Source of the DNA: Ulva prolifera
Lineage: Eukaryota > Chlorophyta > Ulvophyceae > Ulvales > Ulvaceae
DNA: 64,000 nucleotides
Reading direction: 5' to 3'
Assembly (NCBI GenBank): GCA_023078555.1
Contig: CM041197.1
Coordinates: 3,258,501 to 3,322,500 of the forward strand
Shown piece by piece: positions 36,251-48,195 of the stretch (position 1 is the first letter of the stretch; the number at the start of each line of letters is the position of its first letter). Below the pieces are notes generated by a model. That model saw only the letters and a list, made by a program, of their open reading frames with translations. It did not search any database and was not told the origin of the DNA. The position numbers and the translations under genes were made by a program.

Positions 36251-36540
36251 GCGATAGTCCTCTGCCCAGGCATTCGGGTGAAGCTCATTTCAACTGGACA
36301 TCTGTTGTTTGGTGCGAACTACGTCAGGCGGTTCGATATACGTCCCGGACACACGTATCGAGGTTGACAAAAATCCATGCCACGGAGTACCCGAGTCGCA
36401 TCTTCAGGCAAAGCGCCGAACTTGAGCCTACTGAAGCGACCTGCTTTCAACCACGGGCTGTGTTTTGTCTGCTTCAAGAGATCGTTTTCGTCCTGTTCTG
36501 CTGATCGAGCGACTGACTGCTGTCACTGCACGCCCCCAAC

Positions 36541-38414
36541 ATGAGCGCTTGTAGTCCTGCGCATTGCCCCGTGGCCTTCTGTGGCAATCACTACCCACAT
36601 TTACGCCCAGGTCGTAGTTTAAATCTCAATTGGCTGCCTGGAACAGCGACTCCATCAGTACGTTTCCGTGACGATCGTCGTGTCGCAGCATCATGGCTAC
36701 GTATTGCCTCTTCCAATGCGCGCTCAGGTGCACCAACGTCTAGGCGTACCTTTATAGAGCCATCTGCGTCAGTGCTGCTTGATCTTGTGATGTTCACAGG
36801 CTGTGTACAGGTGAAGGCACAAGCGTTTCTGCACGTACCTGAAGCTCTGCCCCCGATCACGTTAGCTTCGGCTGATTTATCATTCTTTCAATTCCAGCAG
36901 TCCTTAGATGCTGCTGTCACCGATAGCCTTCGTGGACTGTCGCCGATTACGTATGTGCTAGTCCTTGGCGCTGGCTTGGCCAGCAGTTTATCGCCATGTA
37001 CCCTTTCCGTCCTGCCTCTCACCATCGGATACATCGGAGGCTACTCCAGCAATACTGCAGATGGCTCTGGAGCCGCCTCACAGGGGCCAGCTGTCGTGCG
37101 CGCGCTGAGTTTCGGAGCAGGCGTCGCCTCGACCTTGACAGTGCTGGGACTCGTGTCCACGGCTGTGGGGTCAGCTTACGGGTCCACAGGCAGCGCCCTC
37201 CCAATCGGTGCGCGCCATCTGGATTCGCATAGGCTGTGTTTCCGATTGTCAACCGCATTGATATTCCGCCGAATTTTGTTACTCCGCTGGACACCACCTT
37301 GTGAATGCCAAGGCTGCCATAGAATGGCGGAACCGCACATGTCAACACCGTTCCTGCCCGGAAGAACACGTCCCCCCTGGAAATCGCCTTAAGCGCTCGG
37401 CAACAAATGCAGTCAACAAGGCGTAGCCATTCCAGTGCCCCACTGCACTCTGCGGCCGCGTCTGCCGCACAGCCCGTTCCATCAAAGCGCCCCTCGGGGG
37501 TACCACGCGCCGGCGTATGAGAGCTACACGTATCTCTGCACGTGCATTTCGAATCAAAGCCACCATCACCTCCCAGGTCACATATTCTCGGGAGCTCTCC
37601 TCCCTTCCGTCGTCGTCCAGTTGTGCCGACGGTCAAATGCCATTTTCCCCCTTACAATGCCCCTCCCCCATGAGAGAGCACCAAAGCAAACTTAAAGCAG
37701 TGCAACCAACAGCAATGGTTCTGTGTGCCGGGAAATCGGGCCTGCTCATGCTTCTGGCGCGTGTGCAGCGGTCGGGGGCGTCGCGGCCCTCATGGGCTTC
37801 AACCTCCTCGGCGTGCTGCCCTTCTCCTTCCCCTCCCTCAACGTCGACGTCCGCCGGCTGCCGGTGCCCCCTGTAGCCACAGCGTACGCCGCGGGCCTCA
37901 CGTTCGCGCTCGCCGCGTCACCGTGCTCGACGCCCATCCTCGCGTCGCTGCTCGCCTTTGCCGCGACGCAGGACGCGCCCGCCGCGGGGGCCGGGCTGCT
38001 CTTCGCATACTCCCTCGGCTACATCGCGCCGCTGCTCGTCGCCGCCACCGCCACCGTGCGCCCCATACCCACATCCACTACAGCACCATTCATCTCTCGT
38101 GCTTGTGCGTAAGCACCTGGATGATGCTTGTAAGAGCTGAAGAGGCGAAGAAGCGCGTATGTATTGATGTATGCATGATGATATAGCCATGTCCACAGGG
38201 ACGTTGACAGCTCTGATATGCAGGACGGCACGCGTGTCGCCGTCGCAGGCACTCACGCCGAAGCATGCGTGGTGGCTGACGGGCAGGTGGTGCGGTGCAG
38301 GAGGCGATGAAGAGGGTGGTGGGTGTGCGGCAGTACTCAGGGTGGCTCACGCCGGCCTCGGGGGTCCTCCTTGTTGCCGGAGGCACCTACGCCATCCTCT
38401 CGCGCGTCTTCTAA
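36541..38414 (+). CDS. CCDA: Plastid CcdA-type thiol-disulfide transporter for cytochrome assembly
   Basis: Exons 36541-37207, 37769-38055 and 38301-38414 join in phase to give 355 residues. CcdA in the thylakoid membrane carries reducing equivalents from the stroma to the lumen (through CCS5/HCF164) so that apocytochromes f and c6 are reduced before haem attachment. Both redox cysteines are present: Cys153 in SLSPCTLSVLPL (codon 36997) and Cys275 in ALAASPCSTP (codon 37924). The protein ends EAMKRVVG...ILSRVF with several hydrophobic helices between. The first ~110 residues are basic and Ser/Arg-rich, consistent with a transit peptide. The start is the first in-frame ATG; an extra intron in the poorly conserved N-terminus cannot be excluded. 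Both introns have GTGCGC donors and GTGCAG acceptors. Confidence 0.93.
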
Positions 38415-39205
38415 GACCCCGGTTGATGCCGTGGCGCCGTAGTGCCTTGCTCGCCTCTGTGCTGCGGCGCCCATGCACAGCACGTCGCTGCCGAGCCATG
38501 ACGGGGGGTTGGCGCGAGCGGCCTCAGTGTGCATGCGACCCATGCGTTGCCGCGTGGCGACACCCTCTGCGTCCAGCCCCAGGTTGTCACCGGCCGCGTT
38601 GCGGCGTGTCTGCAGCGGGTGGGGGGGCGGGGGGGGGCGTTAGACCTTTGAGTGCCCGCGTGTCACCGCGCTCATGGCTGTGCAATTTGTGCCCCTGGCC
38701 TCTGAGGCGGTGCACCGCGGTGGTGTGGCCGTGGCCCTCCTTCTCTGTGTGCCGGTCCCGCAATCGCTCTACTCCTCTGTGGGTTGCTAACGGGACAGGC
38801 TGGAGAGGTCCGCCACGGGGCATCCTGCCGCCCTGGCTGCCCCGGCGCAGTGGCGCGGTGTGTGCTTGTGCGGACCTGGTGACGCATTGCAGCCTGCTCC
38901 ACGGGCAGTCCGGCGATCTGGTGTATGTGTCGCCACCAACTAATAGATTACACGGGCATGTTGGGGTAAAATGACGCGGGAGCGCGAGGGGTGTGCGGCG
39001 GCAGGGTGCACGAGGTTGCCTGTAATGTCCGGATATAGACAGACTACAGCAGGGGCCATCGCATGGCACACAATTCTCACGTCGTGACGACAGCAGAGGC
39101 GTGCCGCAACATAGGCCGCAGGCCACCACTGGTGTGTGCGGTCACCAGAGGAGCCTCTGACTCAGCACTGCCAAGTGCCACATGTCCGTGTGAATCGACA
39201 CGGCT

Positions 39206-39321
39206 GTCTGAGGGGGATTTTCCAGGTGGTCGACCCCTTAGGCATGCGGACCCGTTCATTCGGAGTGGTCGATGTCCTCTTCAGGGTTCGGCTCGGTACA
39301 TGCAAACACACTCTACTTTAC
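39206..39321 (-). repeat. Dispersed repeat family R, diverged intergenic copy
   Basis: Keeps the GTCTGAGGGGG end, the GGACCCGTTCATTCGGAG block and the terminal CTACTTTAC, with more substitutions than copies 1-3. It is the only R copy outside a recognised gene. Confidence 0.65.
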
Positions 39322-39507
39322 ATAGCCGCACTTTGATGCGGGCAGTGCAGAGCTTGCAATTATCAGGAATTCCATGCCACGAACGCGCGACGTGGTACAG
39401 CCCCCAGCGGCGCCGCCTGTGGTGCTCACACAGGCTCTCTGTGACGAGAACACACAAGGTGCGTCGGATTTGGCGCCGGCGTGCGTTTGTTGCCATGCGT
39501 TGTCCTG

Positions 39508-39549
39508 GCGGTGCTACCTGCCTCCCCGACTTCGTCCTCGTAATACACA
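39508..39549 (+). repeat. Dispersed repeat family T, copy 1
   Basis: Reads GGCGGTGCTACCTGCCTC, CGACTTCGTCC and TCGTAATACACA. It matches 41869-41910, 54946-54986 and, reversed, 61838-61884. Confidence 0.65.
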
Positions 39550-39931
39550 GATGTGCTGGCCATGCAACCTGGCCCGCCACCCCATGCAACCACTGCCCCA
39601 AGCAGGTGCCTACTGTACACTGACGGACAGCCGCATCGGCAGTGCTCGTCACCGTGCTCACTGTCGTCAACAAAAACAAAACACATGCGGCCCGGAACAC
39701 ATGCAGCTTCTGCCTCTTCATCCCTTTTGGTTCGTGAGCAGCCCCGAGGAGGGTGAAGCCCATGAGGCGCCCAGCGCAGGCCCTGTCCTTTGTACGCGGC
39801 GCCCATGTGCAGCGAGGCCACCTCAGATGCATGCACACCATGAGTATTCCTCTCTGCCGGAAGCATGCGCCCCAGGGCCATCTGCCCTACTGCTGCAAGG
39901 GCCGTGGCGCGGCTGTGCAGGCAGGCGGGTG

Positions 39932-42900
39932 TCAGCGCAGCAGCGCCTGCTCGGTGCCGCGGGACAGCACGCCCGTCTCTGTGCCGGCGCAGGACGACTC
40001 CGGCGCTGCCACCGCGGGGGCCCGCTCTTCCAGCGTCTCATCTGCCCCATACGGCTGCGCTGCCGCGGTTTGCGAGGCACCTTGTAGCTGCGGCTGTGTG
40101 TCCGTGGGCGGCCCGCCTATCGCCGCGGCCGCCGGGCCGCCTGCCGACGCAGGGGCACGGTACAGCGGCTCGGCGCCGGTGGCTTGGGCGGCATACGCGG
40201 CACCCGCGCGGGCCGCGGTGGGGGGGACGTGGTAGGTGGCGGCGAGCGCGGCTGTGTCGCCGGACTGCTCCCGCTTCCCAAGCTCCACCTGCATGCATGG
40301 TCAGGCGCATCGCGTGAGCCGGACAACGTGGCCGTGGACAGCAGTGGAGTCCCCGTCACTCGCTGTCTATGCTCTGGTAGTACGTTGACATTCTGTCAAC
40401 ATGGAGACGTGCATTTGCAGACCACTGAGCGCCCCAGAGGTTGCGCCTGCAGGGCCGGAGTGCACAGGCAGGTGCAGATCCACGGACACCCTGTCGGGTA
40501 ATGAAGGCACAGCATCGTTGGCTGTTGCATGGCAAGTCACCGACCTAGATCCCCCGGCAGCGGGTGGAAACGACACGCACATATGCGTCACCAGTGTCCT
40601 GGAACTGGAGCCACTTCTCACGCTGCGCCGTCTTGTAGCGCATCAAGGCGCACGCCGCCAGGGCGCACAGCAGGCAGCAGATGAGGACCATCCCGGCGAT
40701 GCAGACGATCACAAACACCGTGTACGCAGCGCCGCCGTCGTCGGCGCCGCCGCCGCCGCTGTGCGTGCCGGGGGGTGCCCGCGTGTCCGACGCCTGCGTG
40801 GGAGGTGGCAGCTGTGGCACCTGCATGCCATTCTGCAGGCGTCAACGCACCCGTGGCTCGACAGCGGTGCGACAGTTTCGAGCATTGAACCCCATGAGCG
40901 TGGAACGTGGTGCCCGCATGCATCGGCCCTCGGAAAGCGGTGCCCGCATGCATCGGCCCAAGCGGCATCAGTGGGCTACACGCCGCGGCAAACGCAATGC
41001 ATGCACCACACGTGCGGTAGTTCTGACCGGCAGCTGCTGCATGACTGCACTCCACGTACATCTCCGTGAGACATGCATGTCACAGAAGCGTGAATGGGTC
41101 GAATGCGAATGCGCAACAGCCCCTCCCACAGTGTATCTCACAACCCCCACCGACTGGCAGCCAGGCCACAGGCATACCCAAGCGCCCAGAGAACTTTGCC
41201 ATGGCCGGTGTGTCCCAACAGGAAACGTCCGGACGTATCATGCATGCGCGCACAACCAAGACAAAATGCGTGAGCGCGTAGCACACATTCTCCGGGTTGT
41301 CCGGGCCGGCCAACGGCGCCTGGCGCAGCAGCAGCGGGTTGTCCCCCGCCTGCAGCACGGGGGCGCTTGCGGCTGCATCAAACTCGCGGAGCGGCAGCGC
41401 GGCGTCCAGCCTCTCCGGTGCACCGAAAGCGTTGAAGCTCGTGGCGACGATGAGGTCAGCGTCTGCATACAGCACGCCCATGCCGGCCCTGTCCTGCCAG
41501 TAGAAGATGGTGTCCGATGCATCGCGGTCAAAGGCGCAGTCTTGCACGACGATTGTGCACTGCATGAAGTCCACGACGCGGGAAGTGCCGACGAGGGCGC
41601 CCCCCGAGCCGCTGTTGCCCGTGAAGCCGCAGCCTTGAAACACGGCGCTGCTGGCGGCATCGACCTCCGCGACCGCAGTTTTCTCGTCCGCCCAGCCGGT
41701 GAATGTCGAGTCTGCATGCATGCGCGTGATGTGTGTCGGCGGGATTCCGGGTCGCTACATGCACGTCATTGCCGACGTGGACGGCGCCGCTGGCTGGGTG
41801 CATGCATGAGCCTCACAGGCGGCAGTTTAGAGAGTACAGTGTACATTCTTGTCGTGTGAGCGGATCCTGCGGTGCTACCTGCCTCTCTGGTTTTGTCCTT
41901 GCAATTTACAGCCCGCCCTGAGCGAGAGACGTCGATCCGCCCTGAGCAGGGGATTCGTTTTGTACGTCGGGCGATCCACCCTTAGCTGAGACAGAAGGCT
42001 GCACAGCTGCCTGATGGCGGCTGGGGCTAAGCTCAAGGGTGGATTCGGGAGGATTGCCACCGAGTTCAGGGCGGTGGGAGGACAGGGGGGGAGTGGACAC
42101 AAACAGGTACCACCGCAAATCACGCGCAGCGCCAATTGAGCACGTAGCTGGCTCTCACAGCATGGAGAGCAAGTACAAGAAACTCTAGGGCAACAGTGTA
42201 GTGGCTGCATATGATCCTCCTCATCTCTCGACAGCAACTGCTTGCCTTTATACCTCTTAATTTAGTACGGTATTCTGATCAACAGGATATCTGCGGGGGG
42301 GGGGGGGGGGGGGGGGGCGCACCGGAGGCGTGCAGGTAGCTGCGGTTGTAGAGGTCGATGGCGTGGCCGTACGCCGAGCCGCCGGCGGCCGCGGGCTCGC
42401 CCTGCAGCGCCACCCGCAGCAGCCAGACCGAGGCGCCGGAGCTCGCGATGGCCCCGGGGGTGCTCTCCGGTGCGTACTGCGCAACCCGCAGGTAGAGGTC
42501 GGCCACCGCGACGGCGATGCCCTGGCGGCGCGCCTCGATGAAGGTGTTGTCGATGAGCACCAGGCACTGGCCGTCGCGCAGCGGCTGCAGCGGCGGCTCT
42601 CGATCTCGCACCCTGGCTGTTAGATCGTCCGAGGGCGGGCCACGGCAGTCCCCCTGCATGTGTGCACTGCAGTCCTATGAAGGAGAGGGGGGGGATGGTG
42701 GGGCTTGGTGTCGTTGCGAGGCGGGAGTGTGGCGCAGGTGGTATAGTGGTATGAGAATTCTCATCTCTCAAGGCTAGTGCTCTAGTCTCCAGCGACCAGG
42801 GTGTGACCTGCTGCAGGCCCCGTGAGGGCTGCGCAGGTGCAGAGCTGATGCGCGGCCCCATCAACGCTCTCTACTCTGCAGTCGTGCCGTGCAGCTTCGG

Positions 42901-44179
42901 CCGGGGCAGCGGAGGCACTCACGACTCAGCAGCATACTTCATGCTCACGGCAGGAATCGGGGCTGAGGATCATGGAGTGGTGCGGCAGCACCCACATGTG
43001 GTCGGGCGCCAATGCAGCGGGCAGCGCGGTGACAACTATCGAAGCGCTGTGCGCAGGGATGTCTGCAGAACCAGCTGAGTCCCTGGGGTGAGGGGTACAC
43101 ATCCACGTGGATCGTAAGTCACACATACCGGGCCATGATATGGCAAAGCCAACAAATACCTCAAGCCAAACCAGCGACCGGTTGCCACACAAGCAACCAC
43201 CAGAACTCATCACAGCCCAAAAACCTGGACAACAACCAAACACAATTGCATCAAATGCTCCATGACCAGAGCTCCATGTGGATGGCTGCACATGCAGCCG
43301 CCACATCAGCACACGCCACCAGCGACGCGCCCATCCGTGCAATGTACCGTTGCGGTTCTCAGACTGTCACGTCAGCTGCTGGCTCTGTGCCACCGGGACA
43401 AGCTGTTGCAAATCAATATGTGCAGAGCAACCGCAGACATACCATTAATGCATAGATTGTTCAACAGTGTCGTTGTGCCTGCCACTCGGTGGCCCATGCT
43501 GTGGGAGTGCAGACTGAGGCTCTGACATGCTGAGATGCTTGTTCTGACAAAATGTATGTACGTTGCGGCTCAGCATGTCTCGAGAGTACCAGTGCGAGGG
43601 ACATGGTCCTGCCTGGGCATGCACTCCTAGGAGCAGCTGCAAAAAACACAAGATGCACGGTAAGGAGCATCTATCGGTAAGGAGCATTGCGTACGTTGGC
43701 AAGCACAGCATGTGGCTGTGACTATCGGGGGGCGGGTTGACGCAAATGCTGATGGCATGGTGCTGCATGGCTATCTTGCACAAGTGTTCCGCGTATGTTG
43801 CCCTTCCGGTGTTGCAGGCACGTATCGACTCGTGAGCATGGATTTTCATGTCTGTTGTAATCTACGTCGACGCAGCGATTGCGCCGTGTCGCTGTGTTGG
43901 TGAAAGGCAGCGAAGGGCAAGTTGAAGTGGCTGTACCGATATGGTGAAGTCCTCCTGCGCTAGCACCGTCGCGCTGCTGCCATCTGCGCTCGGGAGCTCC
44001 CTTATATCCATGTGATCCGTGATTACGATATCTCTCGCCCCAGATTGAAGGACTCTCCGCAGCTGGCTGCTCGACGACACTCGCGTGGCTGTTCCCAGGG
44101 ACTGCGGGGCAGCCCAGTGAGGCAGCGACGCCACCAATGTGAAGAAGAGCAGACACAAGTTGATCCCATACGCCCACAT
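39932..44179 (-). CDS. Predicted single-pass surface protein with beta-helix-like ectodomain, 508 residues
   Basis: Exons 43937-44179, 42323-42584, 41287-41711, 40581-40820 and 39932-40288 agree in phase throughout. Residues 1-25 (MWAYGINLCLLFFTLVASLP) form a signal peptide or anchor. Residues 26-310 show short beta-strand/turn repeats with Asn, Gly and Cys at turns (DCAF, CGFTGNSGSGG, NRSYLHASDSTFTGW), as in right-handed parallel beta-helix, pectate-lyase-like proteins. A single membrane helix spans about 342-371 (VFVIVCIAGMVLICCLLCAL). The cytoplasmic tail begins RYKTAQREKWLQFQDTGDAY and ends Ala/Pro/Gln-rich. The layout is type I: extracellular or wall-facing binding domain, one helix, 135-residue tail. 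Carbohydrate binding is inference. An acceptor-like TGCAG just before the ATG leaves open an upstream exon; the 42584 boundary is the least certain. Confidence 0.7.
41869..41910 (+). repeat. Dispersed repeat family T, copy 2
   Basis: GCGGTGCTACCTGCCTCT, GGTTTTGTCC, TTGCAATTTACA; in the intron of the beta-helix protein gene, opposite to the gene. Confidence 0.65.
42295..42317. repeat. 23-base G homopolymer at a splice donor
   Basis: In the sense of the beta-helix protein gene the intron begins GTGCG and runs straight into this C tract. It is the longest homopolymer in the window. Confidence 0.9.
42729..42800 (+). other. tRNA-like fragment, perhaps a tRNA pseudogene or SINE head
   Basis: GGTGGTATAGTGGTATGAGA resembles the D-arm and A box of tRNA-Gly/Glu/Asp, but no T-arm GGTTCGA box follows and no cloverleaf closes. 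It lies in an intron of the beta-helix protein gene. Confidence 0.25.
43116..43184 (+). repeat. Dispersed intron repeat family S, copy
   Basis: ACACATACCGGGCC, TATGGCAAAGCC and GCGACCGGTTG align with 8703-8790 in the same order and spacing. Confidence 0.6.
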
Positions 44180-44764
44180 GTTCCTGCATTCACCATGGCA
44201 TACGTTGTGACGCAGCGTTGTGCAGCGTCGCCTGCTGTACATGGCCCTCCGCGGCAATGTCTGAATAGATAGCGATGGCGATGGCACCCAGACACGACGG
44301 CGATGGCTGGATTCAAACGATTTGACAGCTACAGCAGTCCTCGGGGTGTAATGACCGTACTAACCGACGCTATCAGAACGCGCAGATGCTCTCCGGATCC
44401 GTAGATGTATCAAGCTCACGTTCCGCTATGACACGATCCCCGAAGTTGATGAACGGCCAAATCATGTAGGCTATGTGCCTTCATCACGCCGTCATGGCTG
44501 TGGTCTGAGCCTCGCAGTATGTGCAGCCCTTGCAAGCTGCGTCGATGTCGTTGCCGTCTGAGCTGAACCTACTCAAAAACACGCACGGGGAGATTTCCAT
44601 ATACTGTAACGGTGCCCCAGGTCTCAAAGCACTGCGACGTAGCGTTCAGGAGGACTAATTACGTGCATGGCTCATGAGCAATGGACACAGACGAGACGTC
44701 GACGTCAGCTATTGCAAAGACCCGGCCGTGCCCTGGATCCGGACATGCTGATTGAAAGAATACA
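44180..44764. other. Upstream region of the beta-helix protein gene
   Basis: No gene is seen. It should hold the promoter of the gene starting at 44179. A possible C-terminal exon of another minus-strand gene ends at 44765. Confidence 0.45.
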
Positions 44765-46340
44765 TCATACATCCATCCAGATCATGAAGTACAGCCAATT
44801 CGATATGCCGCAGCAATGCACGCATGCCATCGCTATGTCAGGCGTGATATCTACGCGCACCAGGCTGTCTGCAGGGTCAGGTTCACACCGCGTCCACCCG
44901 CGTACTTGCTCGCGTTAGCCAGAAATCGCGGTCAGAACCTGCGCTATGAAGTCTAGGTAGACTCCGAGATGCAGTGCCGATCCAGACACTGGCTGATAAC
45001 CTATGAAATGCCCTGTGTGAATGCCGCGCTCATCAATGTGATACCCGGCCTAAGTTTATGCATATACTGGCGCACACACGGCATGCCGTATGTGCGCACA
45101 CAATGTACATGCATTGGGCCAACAATCGACATCATGGGGACGCTGTGCGTGTGCATGCGGTCGCACCCACCATGGTGGTCTGGCATCCGACGGCCCCTCC
45201 CCCCCGCCGGAGCTCCAGGATACGGGCGGTGCATCCTTCAGGAGCCGGGTGTCCATGCATGTGTATCAGGGCGCCCGGAGGGATGCATGCGTGCTCACCT
45301 GTGAAAGGGCCAATCTTCGGCGAGCCTGGTCACACACAGTGCGCATGCGGCCGCCCGAGGTGCGCGTCGCGGCGACCGAGGACATTGGCGCGGGCTCGGG
45401 GGACGGACCTGGCTGGCAGCTGGGCGGCTGTTCGTCAGAGGCCACAGTCGGAGGGGCAGGCAGCACCTCAGAGACCACATGCAATCCACAGAGCGAGCAC
45501 GCCACCTGGCACCATGCGGCTGCGCTGGGCGAGGCGCCTGCGGGGTGTCGCACGTGATGCTCACCAGTAGAACCCCCCGCGCGCTGTGGGTGGTGCCTCC
45601 CAGCTGCGAGGCCCCCCGCGCTGTTGGTGGTGCCTCCCAGCTGCGAGGCCCCCCGCGCAAGCCGCGCCGGCGGTGTGTGCGGTTCTGGATGGGCCAATTC
45701 CTACCAGGAGCCCTGCTCAGGATATCTGATTTCGCGCTGTCGTGGTCGTCGCTCCGGCTGTGCAGGTCGCGTGCTGGACCTGCAGGCGCATGCATCTACC
45801 TCGCTACTGTGGTGGCAGCCAGGTACCGTCTGCTGGATAGCGGGGTGCTGTAAATGTGGTGGGCTCCGCGGGGGTGCAGAGGAAGCAGAGACAACGCTCG
45901 TGCATCCATGCTTGTCGCTGACGCGGTGGCGTGCGTGCTTTCCTGTGTTGGGACGTGGCTGACCGATCTTGTGGTGTGATATCTCTGACCACACGGTGAG
46001 ATAGTCTGACGGTGATGAAATCCATGTGCACGCGCTGCCGTTGCCGTGCCATGTGCTGAGGAGTGCTTCAGGCCGTGGACCCAGTTGTCCGGAAGTTGGG
46101 CTGTTCTGGTCGAAGCCAACACGACGGCAGGCACATACCCACCGCGAGGACAAATGTTGTTGCAACAGCAAACATAAAGACAGCATCATTTGTGAAGCGT
46201 CTTACGCATTGTCTTCTCTTTGGGAAACAACAGTGGCCGGCCAGAGTGCATCGAGCACCATGATCATGGCAGTGTTTACTGCTGCAGTCATGACAATCAG
46301 AGTTGCCATCTCATACACTCATATGAAGGGGATCATAAAA
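44765..46340 (-). CDS. Fragmentary coding signal, possible membrane protein
   Basis: Three separate minus-strand stretches look coding. About 46330-46220 holds MATLIVMTAAVNTAMIMVLD, followed by a polar segment. 45299-45537 has an acceptor CCCCGCAG and donor CAG|GTGAGC and is rich in Ser, Pro and Ala. 44765-44868, after CCTGCAG, ends in GISNWLYFMIWMDV and a stop. The first and last look like membrane helices. The second and third differ in phase, so an exon is missing, and the parts may belong to different genes. A plus-strand frame across 45300-45557 is an alternative reading. No family was recognised. Confidence 0.22.
45583..45657. repeat. Tandem repeat, two copies of about 37 bp
   Basis: Two adjacent copies sharing GGTGGTGCCTCCCAGCTGCG and AGGCCCCCCGCGC, a G/C-rich unit with nearly identical ends, in non-coding DNA. 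Confidence 0.85.
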
Positions 46341-46602
46341 AACTTTCTTTGAGCAAAGTCGTGGGCAATTCTTTCACACCATCCCGCAGAACCCTCGCCC
46401 ACGGACAGAGGCAGCTGTCATTGCAAGTCGTCGTTTGCATTGAATCATGCCTTTGTCTCCCTCCAATTCCGCGGGATCAAAAGCAAACATGGCACAATTA
46501 CCCAAAAGCTTAGCCACATCAATGCATGCATGATGTTGCCTTGTCCAGGCAGATCACTGGCGATGCTTTTTTCACATCACATGCTACATTGCATGGCTGA
46601 CT

Positions 46603-47490
46603 CTACTTGGGGGCCTTTGCCAGATCAAAATTCGCGAATCCGCCACTTGGATTCCGTCTTGAGTTGATTGCCTTCGCTGTCTTCACGCCTTCAGAGCGAT
46701 CAGGCAGCTGGTGTGGCATTACCCAGGGCCTGGGGCACCGGCCTGCGTGTGTCACTGTACATACATCTGCCGCAGGTGCTGCTGAAACAGCTGCACGTGG
46801 CTCATTCGCCACCTCTGCGCACTTTCTCAGGCCCAGGGCACTCTGCACATGGATGTAGTAGCTGATAAGTATCGAATTCATTCATTCATTCATTCTCGTG
46901 ATGAACAGTGTCCTTGGCAATGGCGGTATGTTCAAGCCGATGTGTACGCCAACCCACCAGCTGTCACATGGCACGGCTCTGAGCCACAGAGCCCAAGATA
47001 CTCCACGCCGAACAACATGAGCCTGAGCCTGTGTGATATGACGTCAGCAGTGCGTGGAGTTTGTAAACACCTGTGTCAAGTTCTCCCTCCTCAAGTTGGG
47101 AACGCTGTCGGTTGCAGGTGCAGGACGAGCAAGCCCTGGATTGGCAAGGCCAAAGAAAGTCCCAGTTGGTGTGCGCTTGCTGCCAACTTGCTTGGTGAGG
47201 TCCGCAGCTTCTTGTCCACGTTCCACTGATGCAGATTGCCACAAATTCTTGGTCCGTTTCGTCAGGGAGACTGCCGCTGTGCTACATTTTGGTCGCAGCT
47301 GTCTAGCTGCTGATGCTAGTTTCAAAGCGGTGGCAATTGATGCATGTTCTTGCGGTCTGCCGTCTGGTCCATAGGTTCTGTCATATTCTTCGCAGCTGTC
47401 CAGCAAAAGCAAGTTGACGTGGTTCCGCTGATACCTTGCCGCGCGAAAGTCCGCGTGCTCCTTGCATGGAAATTGATGTCTGAAAGTCAT
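46603..47490 (-). CDS. Unrecognised 219-residue protein, two exons
   Basis: Exons 47071-47490 and 46603-46842 join in phase 0 (donor GTGTTT, acceptor ATGTGCAG) and stop after FANFDLAKAPK. The first in-frame ATG (47490) gives MTFRHQFPCKEHADFRAARY. The product is basic and polar, with YDRTYGPDGRPQEHASIATA, KRTKNLW and paired phrases TPTGTFFGLANPG and RNPSGGFANFDLA that may be a weak repeat. There is no signal peptide or membrane helix. It starts 705 bases from, and divergently to, the gene at 48196. I do not recognise a family. Confidence 0.5.
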
Positions 47491-48195
47491 GGAGAATACG
47501 ACGCTATTCCTGGTGAAGCTCACGAGGATTTGCAGCACGTCGCGATATCAGCAGGAATCAGGGCTTTCCTGAACTCCTGTGACACGCACGAAAGCAAGGT
47601 GACACACGCAACAGAGAGCCCTTTGCGATTTAAAATATGCAAATTGCACAGTCCCCATCAGCAATTTTTAATGAGGGCGGTGCATTCAGCAGCGTTTATG
47701 CTGCTGCCACACGGTAAACACACTCGGGCATTCCGTGGTATTACGTAGTGCACACACGGGACTCAAAGGAGGCACCTGCGTTCATGTACTTGCTTGTGGT
47801 CGGCCATGGCACACTGCAGCTTCCTGCCGTTTGATACCATATTTCGGACCATGCGACCCGAAGTGCAGATGGCTTCAAGGCACACCCGCCAGGAGTCAGC
47901 AACGCCACAAGTGTCGGAAGTGCAAATCAACGTGCACAAAGCAATGTGTACAACATGATATCATCGGCCAGGGTCCACAATTGTGCAGGTTCGATGTAGG
48001 ATCGCGACATCCTGGCAAGTTAATGGGTGGTCTTAACTCGGCACCAGCCCATGCTCGCAGCTGTTCTGTTTGTGCACGATGCGCTGAGAATGTCTCAGCC
48101 GTGCTGAACCTAACATTGATTTGCAAAGCTACACTCTCTCCTACTCGGCAGACGTAAAGGCTTTGTTCAGGCTAACGAAATAATCACAGACAGTG
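47491..48195. other. Divergent intergenic region
   Basis: About 700 bases between two ATGs facing away from each other (47490 minus, 48196 plus). No gene or clear TATA element is seen. Confidence 0.4.

Larger units (their letters stand above)
38415..39931. other. Convergent intergenic region
   Basis: 1.5 kb between the ends of CcdA (plus) and the beta-helix protein gene (minus). No gene is seen. It contains a G-rich stretch at 38617-38637, a copy of repeat family R (39206-39321) and a copy of family T (39508-39549). Confidence 0.6.

Noticed and set aside
40038-40310. Arg/His-rich frames over the end of the beta-helix protein gene
   Set aside because: Alternate frames of the resolved terminal exon, which joins in phase to its neighbours.
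42729-42800. Functional tRNA gene
   Set aside because: No cloverleaf closes, and there is no T-arm box.
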